A DNA stretch of 64,000 nucleotides from Procambarus clarkii. Its lineage: Eukaryota > Arthropoda > Malacostraca > Decapoda > Cambaridae. The DNA lies in contig NC_091193.1 of assembly GCF_040958095.1 (NCBI RefSeq), positions 21,647,047 through 21,711,046 of the forward strand. The letters run 5' to 3'. The first letter of the stretch is position 1, and each line of letters begins with the position of its first letter. Below the pieces are notes generated by a model, which saw only the letters and a list, made by a program, of their open reading frames with translations, searched no databases and was not told the origin of the DNA. The position numbers and the translations under genes were made by a program. This document shows, piece after piece, positions 48,010 to 62,049 of this stretch.

Positions 48010-51000
48010 ATGACCCTTGGTAAGTATAAATAGCTTCTCGTATCTTTTATTCCTGCTGTGTTCTCTCAGTTTCAAGCTTTAATAAGCATACAGCTGACCC
48101 TTATCACTACATACACTATAGTAATGTTTCTGTAAAAATTGTTCTATAGTATATTAAAACATTCTATACAGCATAAATTTAATACATGTACTGTACTAAC
48201 ATAAGAGAAAAATAGGGTTTCATTCCCAGACATGACAAAGTTGTACATTACTGGAATGCTTGTGCATGTATTTGAGTTGTTCGGCGAGAGTGAAGGCAGA
48301 GGGAAGGGTTGAGGGTGAGGGTGAAGGGGGAGTGTGAGGACATAGAGAAGAGCAAAGACAAGGGAAAGTGTGAGGGCAAGGGGAAGAGTAAGAACAAGGG
48401 AGAAGGCAAGAGTGAGGACAAGGGTGAGGCAGAGAGTGAGAATAAGGGTGAAAGTGAGGGGCAAGGGCATGAGTAGGTGTGAGTGAGTACCTATTTTGCA
48501 GTGTTAGCTATTTGTGATAATCTCATTGTATCTATCTTGCATTCATTATTTCACAGGGTGCATATATACGATGTGAAACAATCGATTTTTTCCCTTTGTG
48601 TATCTAAGATCTCTTCAAGTTGTTGGCCCAGAATTTGTGGATGAAGATTTTGGAAAAATTTATTTTATTAGTCTCAAGCTTTGTTATCCACTAAGTATTT
48701 TGGAAGTTTGTTATAGCACGCTCAGCATACATATTATACCAAAATATGCACTGAGAAACTTCACTAAAAAATTATTATGCTTACCATGTTTTTCCAAATT
48801 CGAAAATATTGTCAAAGCCTTGAAACTTTTTTATGTAAGTGTGTTGTTTAATTATGAAAATACAGTTGGAAAATTATTATTTAAATCAGCCCTCATAGTA
48901 ATAGCTGTCATTTACCTTGTAAAGATTGTAATATATTCTATATAGGTCTATCTTCCCCGGTATAATAGCCTCATCTGCAAACATATAATTCTGTATTGCA
49001 TCTGTTAGATCATTTATGTAGACAATGCTCTGGTCTAATATACCACATTAGCCCGATAGCTCCAGGGAGCCTCCGGGGCTCACCCAGAAAATGGTGTTTC
49101 ATTACTGTACATTAAATGCTTTTTTTTTTTTTTTTTTTTTTTTTTTTCCCCACATGTCAAAACTGGTACAGAAATAGCACGTGCAGTTTATGAATTAAAT
49201 TTTTTATACCTTGATCTAAAAAGTTCTTGTTTAAGCCAGCAGCTAGCAGTCGATAGGTACCATAATTTCATTACAATAGTGTAGAAGCCTTCACTTTACA
49301 CCAAACAGATTTTTAATTATCCTGGTGGTACTATGGAGATTTGTTATGTTCTTCCAAATTTAAGGGATTCAATAAAGTGTATGTAATATACGTGATGTGT
49401 GAAGGTAGCGCTACAAATGGAGCTACTGTACAAGCAAAACGGGTAAATGTCCTAGGGACTGGTTCTTCAGTCCTAGGGACTGGTTCTTCAGTCCTAGGGA
49501 CTGAAGAATGAGTAAGATGGTCAGCCACATACTGTGATGGCAAGGACATGCACATATTGTATGTACAGTAATTATGTAGGTATTTAACACATGTCTAAAG
49601 GTTACATTTCTAGATTAATTGAACAAATTATGATACAAATTTTGTAAATAATAATAATAATAAGAGAGCTTACGAACTATAGATTCACAGTATACTGAAA
49701 TTCCTGGTGTCTTCTTTGGTGATGCAGTGTTGTTTGTTTATTATGTAATATTTTATTGCAGTATTAACCTCCGAGTTGGTGGAGCAGTTTCGGGAACAGG
49801 TTGAGAGTGAATCAAGCTCTCTGTTGGCTATGAATGCTTGTTTTAAGACAGATCCATTAGAGATGTGTGTACGTCGCAGCAAAGTGATTTCAACAAATCA
49901 TGTTTTTACCCACAAGGTCAGTTCACTTAAAAAATTTTGATTGCCATACTGTGTTATAAAATGATGCTTTAACAAAATTATGGATTAAATGGAACAGAAA
50001 ACGAAATTTTCAGTCATTGGTAATACATTACAGTACATGTGCTCCTCTTTAAAAGAGGCAGAGAAATAAAATGGTGCACATGAACGAGTAGTTAAGAGCC
50101 TTAAAATTTACCAGTTAATGCCAGGTTGAGCCTTGGATTGAGTTATTTAACACCTTAGGTTTAATGATTAGTACAGTATAGTATTTTGTAAACCTTTAAA
50201 GCTGTGATAAGTAAATGCTATTGCTCTGAAGCTTTTTGAGTACTGTGTGTAATTACCAAAGTGTAATAACCTAAGTGTTGTTACAGGACGAGAGCTACAC
50301 TCGTGGTGTCCCGTCTTCCCAGCACTGTCATATAATGCTTTGAAATTACTGACGGTGTCGGCCTCCACTACTCTCTCACTAAACTTGTTCCAACCATCTA
50401 CCACTCTGTTTTAAATTTTTTGGGGGCACCCTTGTTTCCTTAGCTTGAATCTGGGATCTCTTGCTCTTGAAGTTGCTGGTGTGCTTATCTATCAGTGCTT
50501 ACCAATAAGTGGCTATGGGGAAATGAGCTCTAGATCTTTTTACCCCCATCTCGTAGCCATTATCTATCTACCTGGTGTATCTACCTGGTGTGCTAATTAC
50601 CTTTCTCAACATTAGTTTTTATTATATTTTCTCTTAAAGTTGAGTGTAGGGAAATAGATGTGAAGGTAATGAACAAACTTCTGATTGGTATATGTTTGGT
50701 ACTGTATATACTTTCAGAGGTGCTCATGAGTAATAATTTATCAAAAGGAATAAGAAACCTACACAAATGTATGGAATGTAATTGATTTTTAAATACTATA
50801 AGCACAAGAAAATCACTTGCAGTGCAAGAGCATTTCAGTTAAAATTTGTTTAAGAAAGAAGTTTGAGAGACTGAAGAAAGGGTGAGAGAGATGTGGAATT
50901 GAGAGTGGTGTTGTCTAAATTAATGAAGGAAGGAACATATTGGTATTATGGAATTTCATTTGTAGGTTGAGAGTGAAGGGCGACCAGTTACCAACCAGAA

Positions 51001-54000
51001 ATCTTCTGGACGTTGTTGGATCTTTGCCTGTCTTAATGTGATGCGACTTCCCTTTGTCAAACATCACAACTTGGAAGAATTTGAATTCTCACAGTCATAT
51101 CTCTTCTTTTGGGATAAGGTAATACTTCACTGTATAAAATGTCAGAAATGTATGATGTCTATATATCCTAATGATACAAATCTTCAGTTTATTATTTTTG
51201 TATTAGTGCTTAGTATATGAATCTTAAACTAACAGTGAAGTTCTGATTACATTTTTGTATGAACAGATAGAGCGCTGCAACTATTTCCTGAACAAGATGG
51301 TTGAGTGTGCCAAACGAGGAGAGGAGGTTGAGGGTCGACTTGTCTCATTTCTTCTTCACGACCCAACTTGTGACGGAGGTCAATGGGACATGCTGGTGAA
51401 CCTTATTACTCGGTAAAAATAATAAATTGGTCTGTTATAATGTGCTTTTAATTCAATTTTATTTTAGATGTTAGAATTCATTTAGAGTATACATCAAAGG
51501 TTATAATTTGAATGAGCATGTTAGGGTAGAGGATGTCTAGATCATGTACAGTATTACTGTTTCTGAAATAGCTCATAATAATTTATGTCCTCATTAAGGG
51601 TATTTGTGCTAGTTAAAGGTTTCTGTATACACTGGTACCTCGGCACTCAAATGGCTCCGAATTCTAACAATTTGGCATTCAAAAACTTTATTCAAGAAAT
51701 AAAATGCACGTTAGTTGACTATTTGCTCAGCATTCAAATGTACACACAAGTAACAAATGAGTCAGATTCCCAGTAGCTGTCATTCAGTGTGCAACCCTAT
51801 TAAACTTCTCTGTAAGCTTTTTTGTGGTTTTCTTGGATATTTTTTTACATTCTTAGCATAAATAAGTCACCACAGCACCTAAGAAGGTTAGTGATAAGAG
51901 CCAAACAAAAAAGAAAATTAGTTAGAACTATGATAAAGGTAAAAAAAAGAACTCGTAAGAAAATATGACAGTGGTGTCCGAATGCCTGTTTTTGCTACCA
52001 AGTTTGGTATGTGTATACCCTTTACAGAAAACTGTAAAGAGTATACACATTTTAGTGTAGTTGTGGGCATTCACGGGTAATGCTCGGCCAATTTTCGGGT
52101 TTGCTGTGGGGGACACTCCAGAGTTTTTGACCTTATATGCATATATTCCTTTAGAGAATTCTATTGCGAACAATTTGATACCAAAATGAATGACATAGCA
52201 CGAAAATTGAGGTCAAAACACTGGAAAGAGTATACACATTTTTAGAGTGGGTACGCGCTCATGGGAAACACCAGGCCGACCTTGGGGTGGGGTGGGGCGT
52301 GCATGCCAGGCCGCGCAAAGTGTTAAATGCGTGGTGCATGTAATTATTGTATTCTGAGTTAACATACAAAACTTTTATTTGGATGATGTCGATTAAATTT
52401 TAAGCAATGATGTATGAAGGGATGTAGGTTCAATCCCATTGTGTGCCCTCAGTATGTTCTCATGGATGCATCAAGCTCTTCTAATTTCATTGTGTGTATT
52501 TGAATGAGTTTTGCTCGTGCCAATCCTTCTTGTTGGCTTTAGTTATTTTACTACTTTAATTATTTAATATGGTGTATAGAGATTTACCATTTGATTTCAT
52601 GTGATGTTTGGAAGGATGTAAGTACTGTATTCTGAATACTGTATATGTGTACTGTACTATAATTAAGTTTTTGTGCTACACTGTAGGTAATTAAGAGGCT
52701 AAAATAGATAGTACAGTGGTAAGATTCAAACCTCTCTATAATTTGTTGTAATATTTCTAGGTATGGTGTGATGCCCAAAAAGTCCTTCCCAGAATCATAT
52801 AGTGCAGAAAATTCCATTAGGATGAACAAAATCCTACAGAGTAAGGTAAACACTCGAGAAATGTACTAGTATTTATATTTGATAATTCATTATAATTTTC
52901 TTTGCCACTGCACAAACTACAGACAATTTACATTTGGGATTGTCTATCACTTGTAATATTGAGTGTAAGAGGCATGCTTCTGCCTAAACGTTTATATTTT
53001 ATTTTTTCAGTTAAGAGAGTACACTCGAGAGCTGCGCACAGTAATAAACAAAAATGGGGATGATGCTGCAGTTACGGATACACTTATACGTCAGATGAGT
53101 GAAATATATCGTATTGTGTCTGTCTGCCTTGGAATTCCTCCTCAAACCTTTACTTGGGAATATTATGACAAGGCTAAGTCATATCATAAAGTTGGCCCCT
53201 TAACTCCACTAGAATTCTACAATGAATATGTGAAAGCAGTGTATAATGTTGAAGACAAGGTCTGTGTATTTATATTTTTTGTTTTTCCTTTAAGTTGGAT
53301 TTCTCATACATATTGTATAACCTATAAAATGTCTTGATCATAAATAATAATTTACAATACTTATTATTTAATTTCTTGAACAGTCATGATCCTTTGGATT
53401 TTGATTTGCTTCAATTTTATTGAAAATCACTTTATTTTATTTTTTTTTTTACCCTTAAATGGCTTGGTTAATTAAGCTCTATGTTGTGGTGTGCATGTCA
53501 AAAAAAAATTCACAAAGCTAATTTAAAAAAATTGCATTTGACAATTCAAGCACAGGATGTAATCACAGATAGTAATTAAGCCATTTATAGGTTATGAAAA
53601 ATTATTTTTGGTGCAAACATACATCTTAACCTTTGGGCAACAGCTATGGAAACATTGTCATACTCACCTATACGCAAAGAAGAAAAAAGTAAACAAAAAA
53701 TTCCAAAAAATAATTTTTTATTATAGAAACTAAGTGAATATTTATGGTTTCGTTGGATGGAGGCGCTGTACTCATCTAATTGTGCTTGCGGGGTTTGAGC
53801 TTTGGCTCTTTGGTCCAGTCTTTGGTCCTTTGGTCTTTGGCTGTGTAAGGTTACATGGTGGTTGTGTCTGGCGCCTGTCAACACCTCATATCTGACATTG
53901 CTGTGACACTTCCTGTGTTATCCCCATGTTACACAACTTGTTTCTCTTTGTTTATGAGTGTGTGTGTGTGTTGAATAAGTTGATAAATCACATAATTCAC

Positions 54001-57000
54001 ATTACACATGATAATGTTTCAATTGATGAGTGGTTTACCTGGTATACTCCATTACAACCAGTATAGAGCAGTGAAAAGTATATGAACATAATATTCAATG
54101 GTGTTGGGCACTGGGCAGTGACATATGGCATTTAATTGGCATCATATGGACAACAGTATAGATTGAAACAAAGGCGTAAGCCACCAATGTGCACCCACAG
54201 ATGATAATTGTCATATGACAATAACCACGTTCACCTGTAAGTAACAGGTGTAATGAGTAACAGGATTTACTATTAACTAATAAGAGCAGGATTTTTCAAG
54301 GGTCAAGATAAACTCCATTTCAGCCACATAGATCAACTATATCCTTATTGGCATCATACATGTAAAATCCAGACAATAATTATATAAATCATATGTCAGT
54401 AACCACATTACTCCGTGAATTAACATATGATGTAGTAAATAAACCTCAAACAGTAACACCTCTCCTCACTGTCTTTCATATGCCAACAAGAGTTATCAAT
54501 AAAGGTAAGTTATAACTTGTAAATACTTTAGTAGAAAATGTGTGTATTATATATGAAATGTATTTTGAAGTTAATATTTTTGGGAGTGTGGAAGGGATTA
54601 ATTAAATTTACATTATTTCTAATGGGGAAAATTCGTTTAGTTACAAATTTTAAAGTTACAACTTGTCTCTGGGGACTGATTAAATTTGTAAATGGGGGGG
54701 GGGGGGCACTGTATATCAGTCCGACGATAGCTCCAGGAGCCTCCAGGGCTCACCCAGAAAATGGCGTTTCATTACATTCAACGCTGGTTTTTTAAAATAC
54801 TCAGAATGGAAGAACTTTCACCAGCACCAGGTTCAAAGACTTGAACCTCGTCATATTCTGACTGATACATGGAAAAATCTCACACAGGAGAATCTTGGAT
54901 ACAAGGGTGTATTGAAATTTGGTAACATCCAGGTCTCTTTCACAGGAACTTGCTTCCCATATTCCCTCGAAACCTAATTTTTAAATTATTATGTGAATCT
55001 CAGACTGATTGTGATGCTGTCAACAAAACTACAATAATTATAATTGGTCATGATTCATGCTTTATCCGAGTGTTAATGTTCCACATTAGCTCCATACCAA
55101 CCCTATCTGCAGCATGGAATCGAGTTCCAAAATAACAGAATAGGCAGTTGATAGGAACCTTTAAGAGCTTCTGCATTATACAAAGAGTATACACTTCAAC
55201 ACAGTGGAGGAGAGCTGTCCAATTGCAATACAAAATGTGTAGTCTGGAAATCTTGGAGATAAAAAATTGACCAAGGTACAATAGGATTGGCTGAAGCTCC
55301 ATGCTCAGAGGTCAAAATGGGACATCACAGAGAAAAACATTTTGAGAGTGGGAAAATTCCAAAGGACATACAGCTGAGGATTCACTTGCATATAGATCAC
55401 TTGCAAGGAAGCCTGGTCGAGGACAGGGCTACTAAACAGGCTACGTTAAGCCCCGAAACCATCTCAAGGTAGCTCAACATGACCACTCTGTGAAAAAGCT
55501 AAGAGATGCAGGCCTTAGTACAGTCCACAATGGTGCAATGATTAAGGAACAAGAGATGTAGTCTGAGTCTGTCTATGAGTATGGAAATAATGATGTAAGG
55601 TTGCTAAAGGGCAAAGTATATGATATAATGTACCTAAGGATGAACAAACCAAACCCAAACAAAATAAAACCCCCTCCTAAAGGAAGAAGTCTCATTTAAG
55701 GTCAAATATTATTCATCCAAGTACATTATTGTTTATATTGGTGTGCTATACATGTAATGATTCGTAATTTATCTAATGCTCAGAATATGAATTTCTGTTC
55801 TTTACATTTTTTCTAGAAAGGATCCCTCAGTGGCTTCCTGAACTTAACTCTGGTCCCACCCAGCCCTATCCCAACACACCAGGCCTCAGACCCATCCATA
55901 ACCTACTTGGAGCCAGGCCCTGACTCTGGCTCACTCATCAAGGCAAGGGGAAGAAGAGAAAACCCCACCATATGCACAATAAAACGGCCGACTGCTTGAA
56001 GGAAATTTAGCACCTTTAGGTAAACAAGGCAAACAATCATTGCTGCTGGCTGAATACCTAGTCTGTGATGTGCCTGACCACCACCGGACTGCAGCTCAGG
56101 TCACCTGAGATCTCAACCAGCCCACCATCTCACACTTCAGCTGGGTGACACTGGCTCAACAGCTATAACCTCTGCTGGGCCCATCGTCTGCTTCTTGTTT
56201 TCAGTTAAGTAGCGTTGGGTATCCCTAGGACATTATGTTCTACCTGAAGCTACTGCTTTGTTTTTATTTATACTTCATGATTATGTTGCTACCACCCACA
56301 TTGTGTGTAACCTAGCATTCCATTCCATTTCACTGAACCACAGTTGGTGGAGGGCACTTCCCACTTTCTCTAGTGGGCATTCTTTTGCCACTGCTGAGGG
56401 CCATGTGTTGCATGCTCTGTTTTGCCCAGAGTGGATTCTGTCATCTTTTTCTTCGTTTTTTTTTAAGGGGGTTTCAATCCTGTGGTGCCGCCCTCCTTCA
56501 GTGAGCAGGTTTTTCCGGTTACATCAGTCCTTGGCTGGCCCTTGTCTCTGGCTCTCCCTGCATTGGTCAGTGTCGGTGGACTCCTTGCCTGCAGTGTCTA
56601 TCCCTTCAGGTACAGATGTTTGAGGCGATCCTGCTAGCATTTCAGTGGATCTGTCACCTATGGGACTTTGTCCTCCATTTACTTTCAAATGGTGCAATGG
56701 CATTCTGATGTCTCTTCAGTTCATTTAATTTCTGTGTGGGGCTGTCCTCTGAGGGTAGCCTCACCATTGACTTCTTGAACTTTGTTAATGATTGTCTTGT
56801 TTACCTATGGGTGTTTCATTTCTTGCAAGCAATCGCTTAATTTTCTTGTACCAATTCTTTCTTGTTGGCTTTTCTCAGTTTTGTGTTTAATCTGATCCAA
56901 AGCTTTCCTCACTTTAAGTGAGAGAGATTCTGATCCTGGATCAGTAAATGTTGGATGTGTCTCAGAGGCCTGGTGTGTTGAGCTAAGGTTTGGTGGAACT

Positions 57001-59294
57001 AGGGTTAAGCTTGGTGAGATACTAAGGGCCCTCTAGAAAAGAAAAAACATTTCATTATATTCAGTGCTTGATTTTTTTTTTTTTTGTATGAACCTCCAGT
57101 TCAATCAGCCTGTCAGTTGCTCTCTCTTACTGAACCACTGTGACAATTTTGTTTTATTGTTCATATTCTGCATGATGAAGAGAACTGCTAAACTATTATA
57201 TTTTTCTGATTCATTTCTAAAGTTAGTAAATGGCATACTATAGTGTATATTCAATTTAATTTTCCAGGTATGTTTAGTAACAGATCCTAGGCCTAATAAT
57301 GCATATGGGCTTGCATACACAGTTGACTGTTTAGGAAATATGGTAGAAGGCCGTCGAACCATTTATAATAACCAGCCTGTGGAAACCTTAATGAAACTGG
57401 CTAGTGATAGTATAAAGGCTGGAGAAGCTGTGTGGTTTGGCTGTGAAGTGGGCAAGAGATTTGCTGGCAAGCTTGGTATTCAAGATATTGACATGTAAGT
57501 TATGCTTGTCAAGTTCCCTTTCTTTTATTACCTTTGTGCTTGCTACTTTCTTTCAGAAATTAAATTTGTGTGTTAGTGTTTACAGTTGTTAAGGATGAAA
57601 CATTAGGCTAATGCTATTTTTTATTGATAGAGCAACCCGTCCTCTTAAAATTACATCGCTTTTCGCTCTCATTTGCCCGTATGGCCAAATAAACGTAATT
57701 TGAAATGAAATCGGCTTATGAAAGTGACATACTGTCCTGTTTTCTGTTGAGAGTCCTCCGGCTTACTCGATTAGGTTATGAGAGGAAGCTTTCAATTAAC
57801 GATTTTTATGACATTTTGAAACCTTAGGAGAAATTCCTGCCCAACTAACCTACCAGAGGACTCTTAACTTGCTGTTTTAGAAAAAAAAAAAATCCAAAAT
57901 TTTTTGGAACTCCCAAACTAAAACTCCTAAACTAAAACAAGCAAACAAGTGCACGTCACTAATGCCGTCACATCAAGCAAAGCCAACAAGTTTTTAACTT
58001 TTATATATATATATACAGTGGAACCTCTATTAACGAGTTTAATCCGTTCTGGCACCGAGCTCGTTACCTGGAAAACTCGTCTTTGGAAACAAATTTCCCC
58101 ATTTAAAATAAAGGAAATAAATTTAATCCGTTCCACTCCCAAAAACATCCATACTTGTATGACTTTTTTTTATGTAAATATAATACTGCACATGTAAATA
58201 TAAATGTTTTGTTATAGTGTTTTAATATTTACTTTACCTTATGAAGAGTAGTTGCTGGCTTGAGGGAGACGATGGAGAGGTGGGAAGGAGGAGAGGGGTT
58301 ATGGTGTGGAAGGAGAATCCACCTCTGAGTCAGGCGCTCTCTCTCTTCTTGGGAATTTCACCCAAATTTCATTTCAAATGTCACACAAGGATGCGTTAGA
58401 CCAGCACCAAATAAAAAACTATGTTGATTATACTCGTTGTGTCAACAATATAATAGTCTTACCACGAAGATACAATACAATGCCGTTTTCTCAAATAGGC
58501 AATGTGGTTATTAAAGAAAACGGAAATTTCATGGCAAACATGTATACAATCCCCAAGTCGATCGAATAAGAATTGGATTTTAAAGAAATATTTGCTCAAA
58601 TGACGCTTGAGCACAATGTTTGGGTGCATTCAAGATAAAAAAAGTGTGTTACGTTCAAGCGACATATACCTGCGAAAGTGATAACACTTTCATAAAGTGT
58701 TATCACAAAGTGATAAATTAATTAAACATTTTCACACACTGGGTTGTCACTGCTTTATCAGGGCAGCTTTTCCAAGAATGCGTTCATCTTTTCAAACATT
58801 CCAAACACTTCCCTGATCTCAGTGGAAGAGGCAGCATCCTCCCTTACCTCCTCATTCCCTTACTAATGGTGTAAATTGTTGATGAGGACCTGCCATACTT
58901 CCTTGTGAGATCAATCACACAGACACCACACTCATGCTTTGCTATAATTTCCTTCTTGAAAATCCATAATAATTGTCTTTCTTCCTCTTGAAAACACTAT
59001 CTTTAGCAAGCAGCTTCTTTGGAGGCATCGTGTGTTACAAATTGTAGTCGCAAAACCACTAAAAACCCAAAGAAAAGCTCAAATAAATCCAGAGGGATGC
59101 TTGTCGTGTGAGATACAACAACAACACTGGCGTCGGAGGTGTCCGAGAATTTGCGAGAACCCGCGAGTTGGAAGCGCCATGTGGTTTCACTCGTTAATAG
59201 AGGCGAGCTCGTCAATAGAGACAAATTTGCTGCGAGTGGCTTGCTCGTTACTGGAAAAACTCGTTAATAGAGCCACTCGTTAATAGAGGTTCCA

Positions 59295-59356
<62 letters not shown>

Positions 59357-60195
59357 TTATTTATTTATTTATTTATTTTTATTAAATAAATAAATAAATA
59401 ACTATCCCACTTAGCTTTTCGCTGAGGCAAGACCCTACGACCTCTCATTAGGATCTAGCACAGAAATTCCTAGAGTGTTAAGGGTTAAAATAGTTGTACT
59501 GTCCTATTTCTTAATTTCAGAAGCCCATATTAAGATTATCTATTTGCAAAACACTAATTGGATTGTGAACTTCTACCCACAGCCATGATTATAAATCAGC
59601 TTTTGGAGTAGAGGTAAACATAGGATTAGGTAAAGCAGACCGTCTCATATATGGTGAAACCCTCATGACTCACGCTATGATCTTCACTGCAGTTACACTC
59701 AATGTAAGTGCTCTACTATTATATTTCAGTCTTTTTAGTAGCAATTAATAAATGAATGAGAGAATAGGTTTTAACACTGAAGTGTATGAATAATGTGAAC
59801 TCAGTGAGTATGTAGGAAAGACTAAATTAAGCTCTTTATGGGATATGATTGGTAATTCATAAAAAAAAAATCAGGGTGTGGTTTCATTCAGCTGACGATT
59901 GTCACTTCACATTTTGTTGGTTTTACTCTAATTCATTCATTCATTATTTTTATAGGAATCTGGGACTGCAGAAAAATGGCGAGTAGAAAATAGCTGGGGA
60001 GAAGACCGAGGAGAGAAGGGATATCTTATCATGACTTCAGAGTGGTTCCGTGAATTTGTATTTGAAATTGTGGTGGACAAGAAACATGTACCAGAAGAAG
60101 TTTTGGCAGTGTTCACTCAGGAGCCAGTAGTGCTCCCCGCATGGGACCCTATGGGAGCGCTGGCCCGTGAGGCTATTCCAAACACACGCCATTAA
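48010..60195 (+). CDS. BLMH: Bleomycin hydrolase (C1B cysteine peptidase)
   Basis: Exons: 48010-48019, 49762-49916, 50966-51118, 51267-51412, 52761-52845, 53011-53259, 57268-57494, 59583-59703 and 59956-60195. All phases agree, giving 461 aa (human 455). This cytosolic, papain-fold aminopeptidase forms hexameric barrels, trims peptides and inactivates bleomycin. The catalytic residues are present: Cys72 in 'SSGRCWIF', His372 in 'LMTHAM' and Asn394 in 'VENSWG'. Other family blocks are 'FEFSQSYLFFWDK', 'DGGQWDMLVN', 'TFTWEYYDK', 'LTPLEFYNEYV', 'VTDPRPNN', 'GEAVWFGCEVGK' and the C-terminus 'PAWDPMGALA' followed by a 9-residue extension. The start codon sits in a 10-base coding exon (MTL|V) chosen because its phase fits the next exon and human-like residues follow. 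The intron at 53260-57267 is repeat-filled. Confidence 0.95.
48284..48476 (+). repeat. Polypurine (GA-rich) tract, BLMH intron 1
   Basis: About 190 bp almost free of pyrimidines apart from scattered t and c, built of 'gtgaggg', 'aagggaa' and 'gagtgag' units. Confidence 0.8.
49038..49147 (+). repeat. End of dispersed repeat, with T28 tract
   Basis: 'gatagctccagggagcctcc' and 'cacccagaaaatggtgtttc' match the ends at 32205 (reverse) and 54715. A run of 28 T follows (49120-49147). Confidence 0.65.
49451..49515. repeat. 21-bp repeat ending in a hairpin
   Basis: 'cctagggactggttcttcag' units repeat two to three times. The last half-unit is inverted, giving 'ttcttcagtcc' / 'ggactgaagaa' arms. Confidence 0.8.
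50271..50590 (-). mobile_element. LINE C-terminal relic, BLMH intron 2
   Basis: Minus-strand 'VDGWNKFSERVVEADTVSNF' corresponds to the C-terminal 'VVNRWNxLpxxVVeAdtv.sFK' block of CR1-type reverse transcriptases, with tail sequence on both sides. Confidence 0.6.
51935..52326. repeat. Second copy of the TTAACAC repeat
   Basis: 'attgcgaacaatttgatacc' and 'tagcacgaaaattgaggtca' match 35393-36237. The end 'gcgcaaagtgttaa' matches its terminus. It lies in the BLMH intron following the exon that ends at 51412. Confidence 0.6.
53585..53835 (-). repeat. LINE 3' tail fragment
   Basis: 'ctcatctaattgtgcttgcg' plus 'gggtttgagctttggctctt' is the common LINE tail seen at 3540 and 47300. Confidence 0.6.
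54715..57070. repeat. Degraded unclassified repeats filling BLMH intron 6
   Basis: 54715-54785 carries the 'gctccaggagcctccagggc' end of the 32205 family. 55820-57070 is moderately GC-rich with discontinuous open stretches and no coherent domain I can name. It may be an old retroelement fossil, but I do not assign a family. 53840-54700 shows nothing. Confidence 0.35.
57640..57905. mobile_element. MITE-like element, family 'GTCCTCTTA', copy 2
   Basis: 'gcaacccgtcctcttaaaat' starts it. 'gagtcctccggcttactcg' and 'ctaacctaccagaggactct' are the reverse of blocks at 1195-1310. It lies in the BLMH intron downstream of the exon ending at 57494. Confidence 0.55.
58016..59297 (-). mobile_element. Tigger/pogo-like DNA transposon, internally deleted
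   Basis: Terminal inverted repeats begin 'cagtggaacctctattaacg' and end in the exact complement, flanked by TA on both sides, as in Tc1/mariner-class elements. The minus strand near 59030 begins a transposase-like start, 'MPPKKLLAKDSVFKRKKDNY', then helix-turn-helix-like pieces after frame changes. Near 58850-58750 lies 'DAASSTEIREVFGMFEKMNA', resembling a Tigger C-terminal segment. The central DDE catalytic part is missing, so it cannot encode a working transposase. Confidence 0.7.
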
Positions 60196-60940
60196 TTTTA
60201 GCTTTCTAATTAGCAAGCTAATATTTCTGCATCATAAATTGTTTTTAGATTTTTTTTAAGCAATTCTCAACATTAGTTCAGATAAGACATTTTACTTTTA
60301 CAAATGAATATGTTGGCGAGTGAGTACTAGTACATATGAGGTGACGGCTTGTCTTTACCTTGGTGTAAAGACTTACACTCTGGTGTCTGTGGTTGACACT
60401 TATCCCTTACTCTCTCCAGGTAAATATATGGTTCTCGTGTAGCTCTGATGAATGTAGAGTGTAAAGTTTTTTTACTTCACTTTTATTTGATGTTAATTTG
60501 TTTTTTGTTTTTTTTATCTAGCATGAACTGAAGGTATTATTTCCTCTTATTCTAATACAAATCATTCTGGAAAACATTTAAGAAGATTCCTCATTGCAGG
60601 AGATACAAAATTAAAAAAAGTCACTCGTCTAAAATTAGACAAGTGACACTCGTCACTCGTCTAATTTTTAGACGAGCGTTCAATTAGAACACTCGTCTCG
60701 TGTTCTAATTTAACTTTTTACAAGTTAAAATAGCTTGGGGGACAGCTATTTATTTAGACAGTAAAAAAGTATAGTACATTAATTACCTCATGTCTAATAA
60801 TCATCTCTGACTAATGCCTCACACACTCTTTTATTTGACTTTATTAAAATATAGTTTAATATTTAACAAGTTTTATCAACACAAGTATGGATAGTTTTCC
60901 GTATATAGTTTCTTTAATATAATTTTATTAGAGGTATTTT
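60196..60940 (+). other. BLMH 3' flank
   Basis: No clear AATAAA is seen; the variant ATTAAA occurs at 60843-60848. Small self-complementary stretches of 'actcgtctaa..ttagacgag' type lie at 60640-60720. Confidence 0.4.
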
Positions 60941-60977
60941 GTTTATATATATATATATATATATAATATATATATAT

Positions 60978-61355
60978 ATGTCGTACCTAGTAGCCACAAC
61001 GCACTTCTCAGCCTACTATTCAAGGCCTGATTTGCCTAATAAGCCAAGTTTTCCTGAATTATTATATTTTCTCTAATTTTTTTCTTATGAAATGATAAAG
61101 CTACCCATTTCACTATGTATGAGGTAAACTTTTTTTTATTGGAGTTAAAAATAACGTAGATATATGACAGAACCTAACCAACCCTACCTAACCTATCTTT
61201 GTAGGTTAGGTTAGGTTAGGTAGCCGAAAAAGTTAGGTTAGGTTAGGTTAGGTAGGTTAGGTAGTCGAAAAACAATTAATTCATGAAAACTTGGCTTATT
61301 AGGCAAATCTGGCCTTGCATAGTAGGCTGAGGAGTGCGTTCTGGCTACTAGGTAC

Positions 61356-61360
<5 letters not shown>
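60978..61360. mobile_element. Palindromic MITE with TTAGG tracts, copy B
   Basis: Same ends as copy A ('atgtcgtacctagtagccac' .. 'ggctactaggtacgacat') and the same order of internal blocks, including 'ggttaggttaggttaggtag' and 'ccgaaaaagttaggttagg'. It is embedded in (TA)n at 60944-60977 and 61361-61430. Confidence 0.8.
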
Positions 61361-61433
<73 letters not shown>

Positions 61434-61465
61434 AACAAGCCTGAATGGTCCCCAGGACTATATAC

Positions 61466-62049
<584 letters not shown>

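Noticed and set aside
55820-57070. Possible larger retroelement in BLMH intron 6
   Set aside because: Short frames only and no domain firm enough to name, so it is left as an unclassified repeat region.
58306-58569. 87-codon plus-strand open frame inside the Tigger-like element
   Set aside because: Transposase-like residues are on the opposite strand. This frame has no family resemblance and is probably chance.
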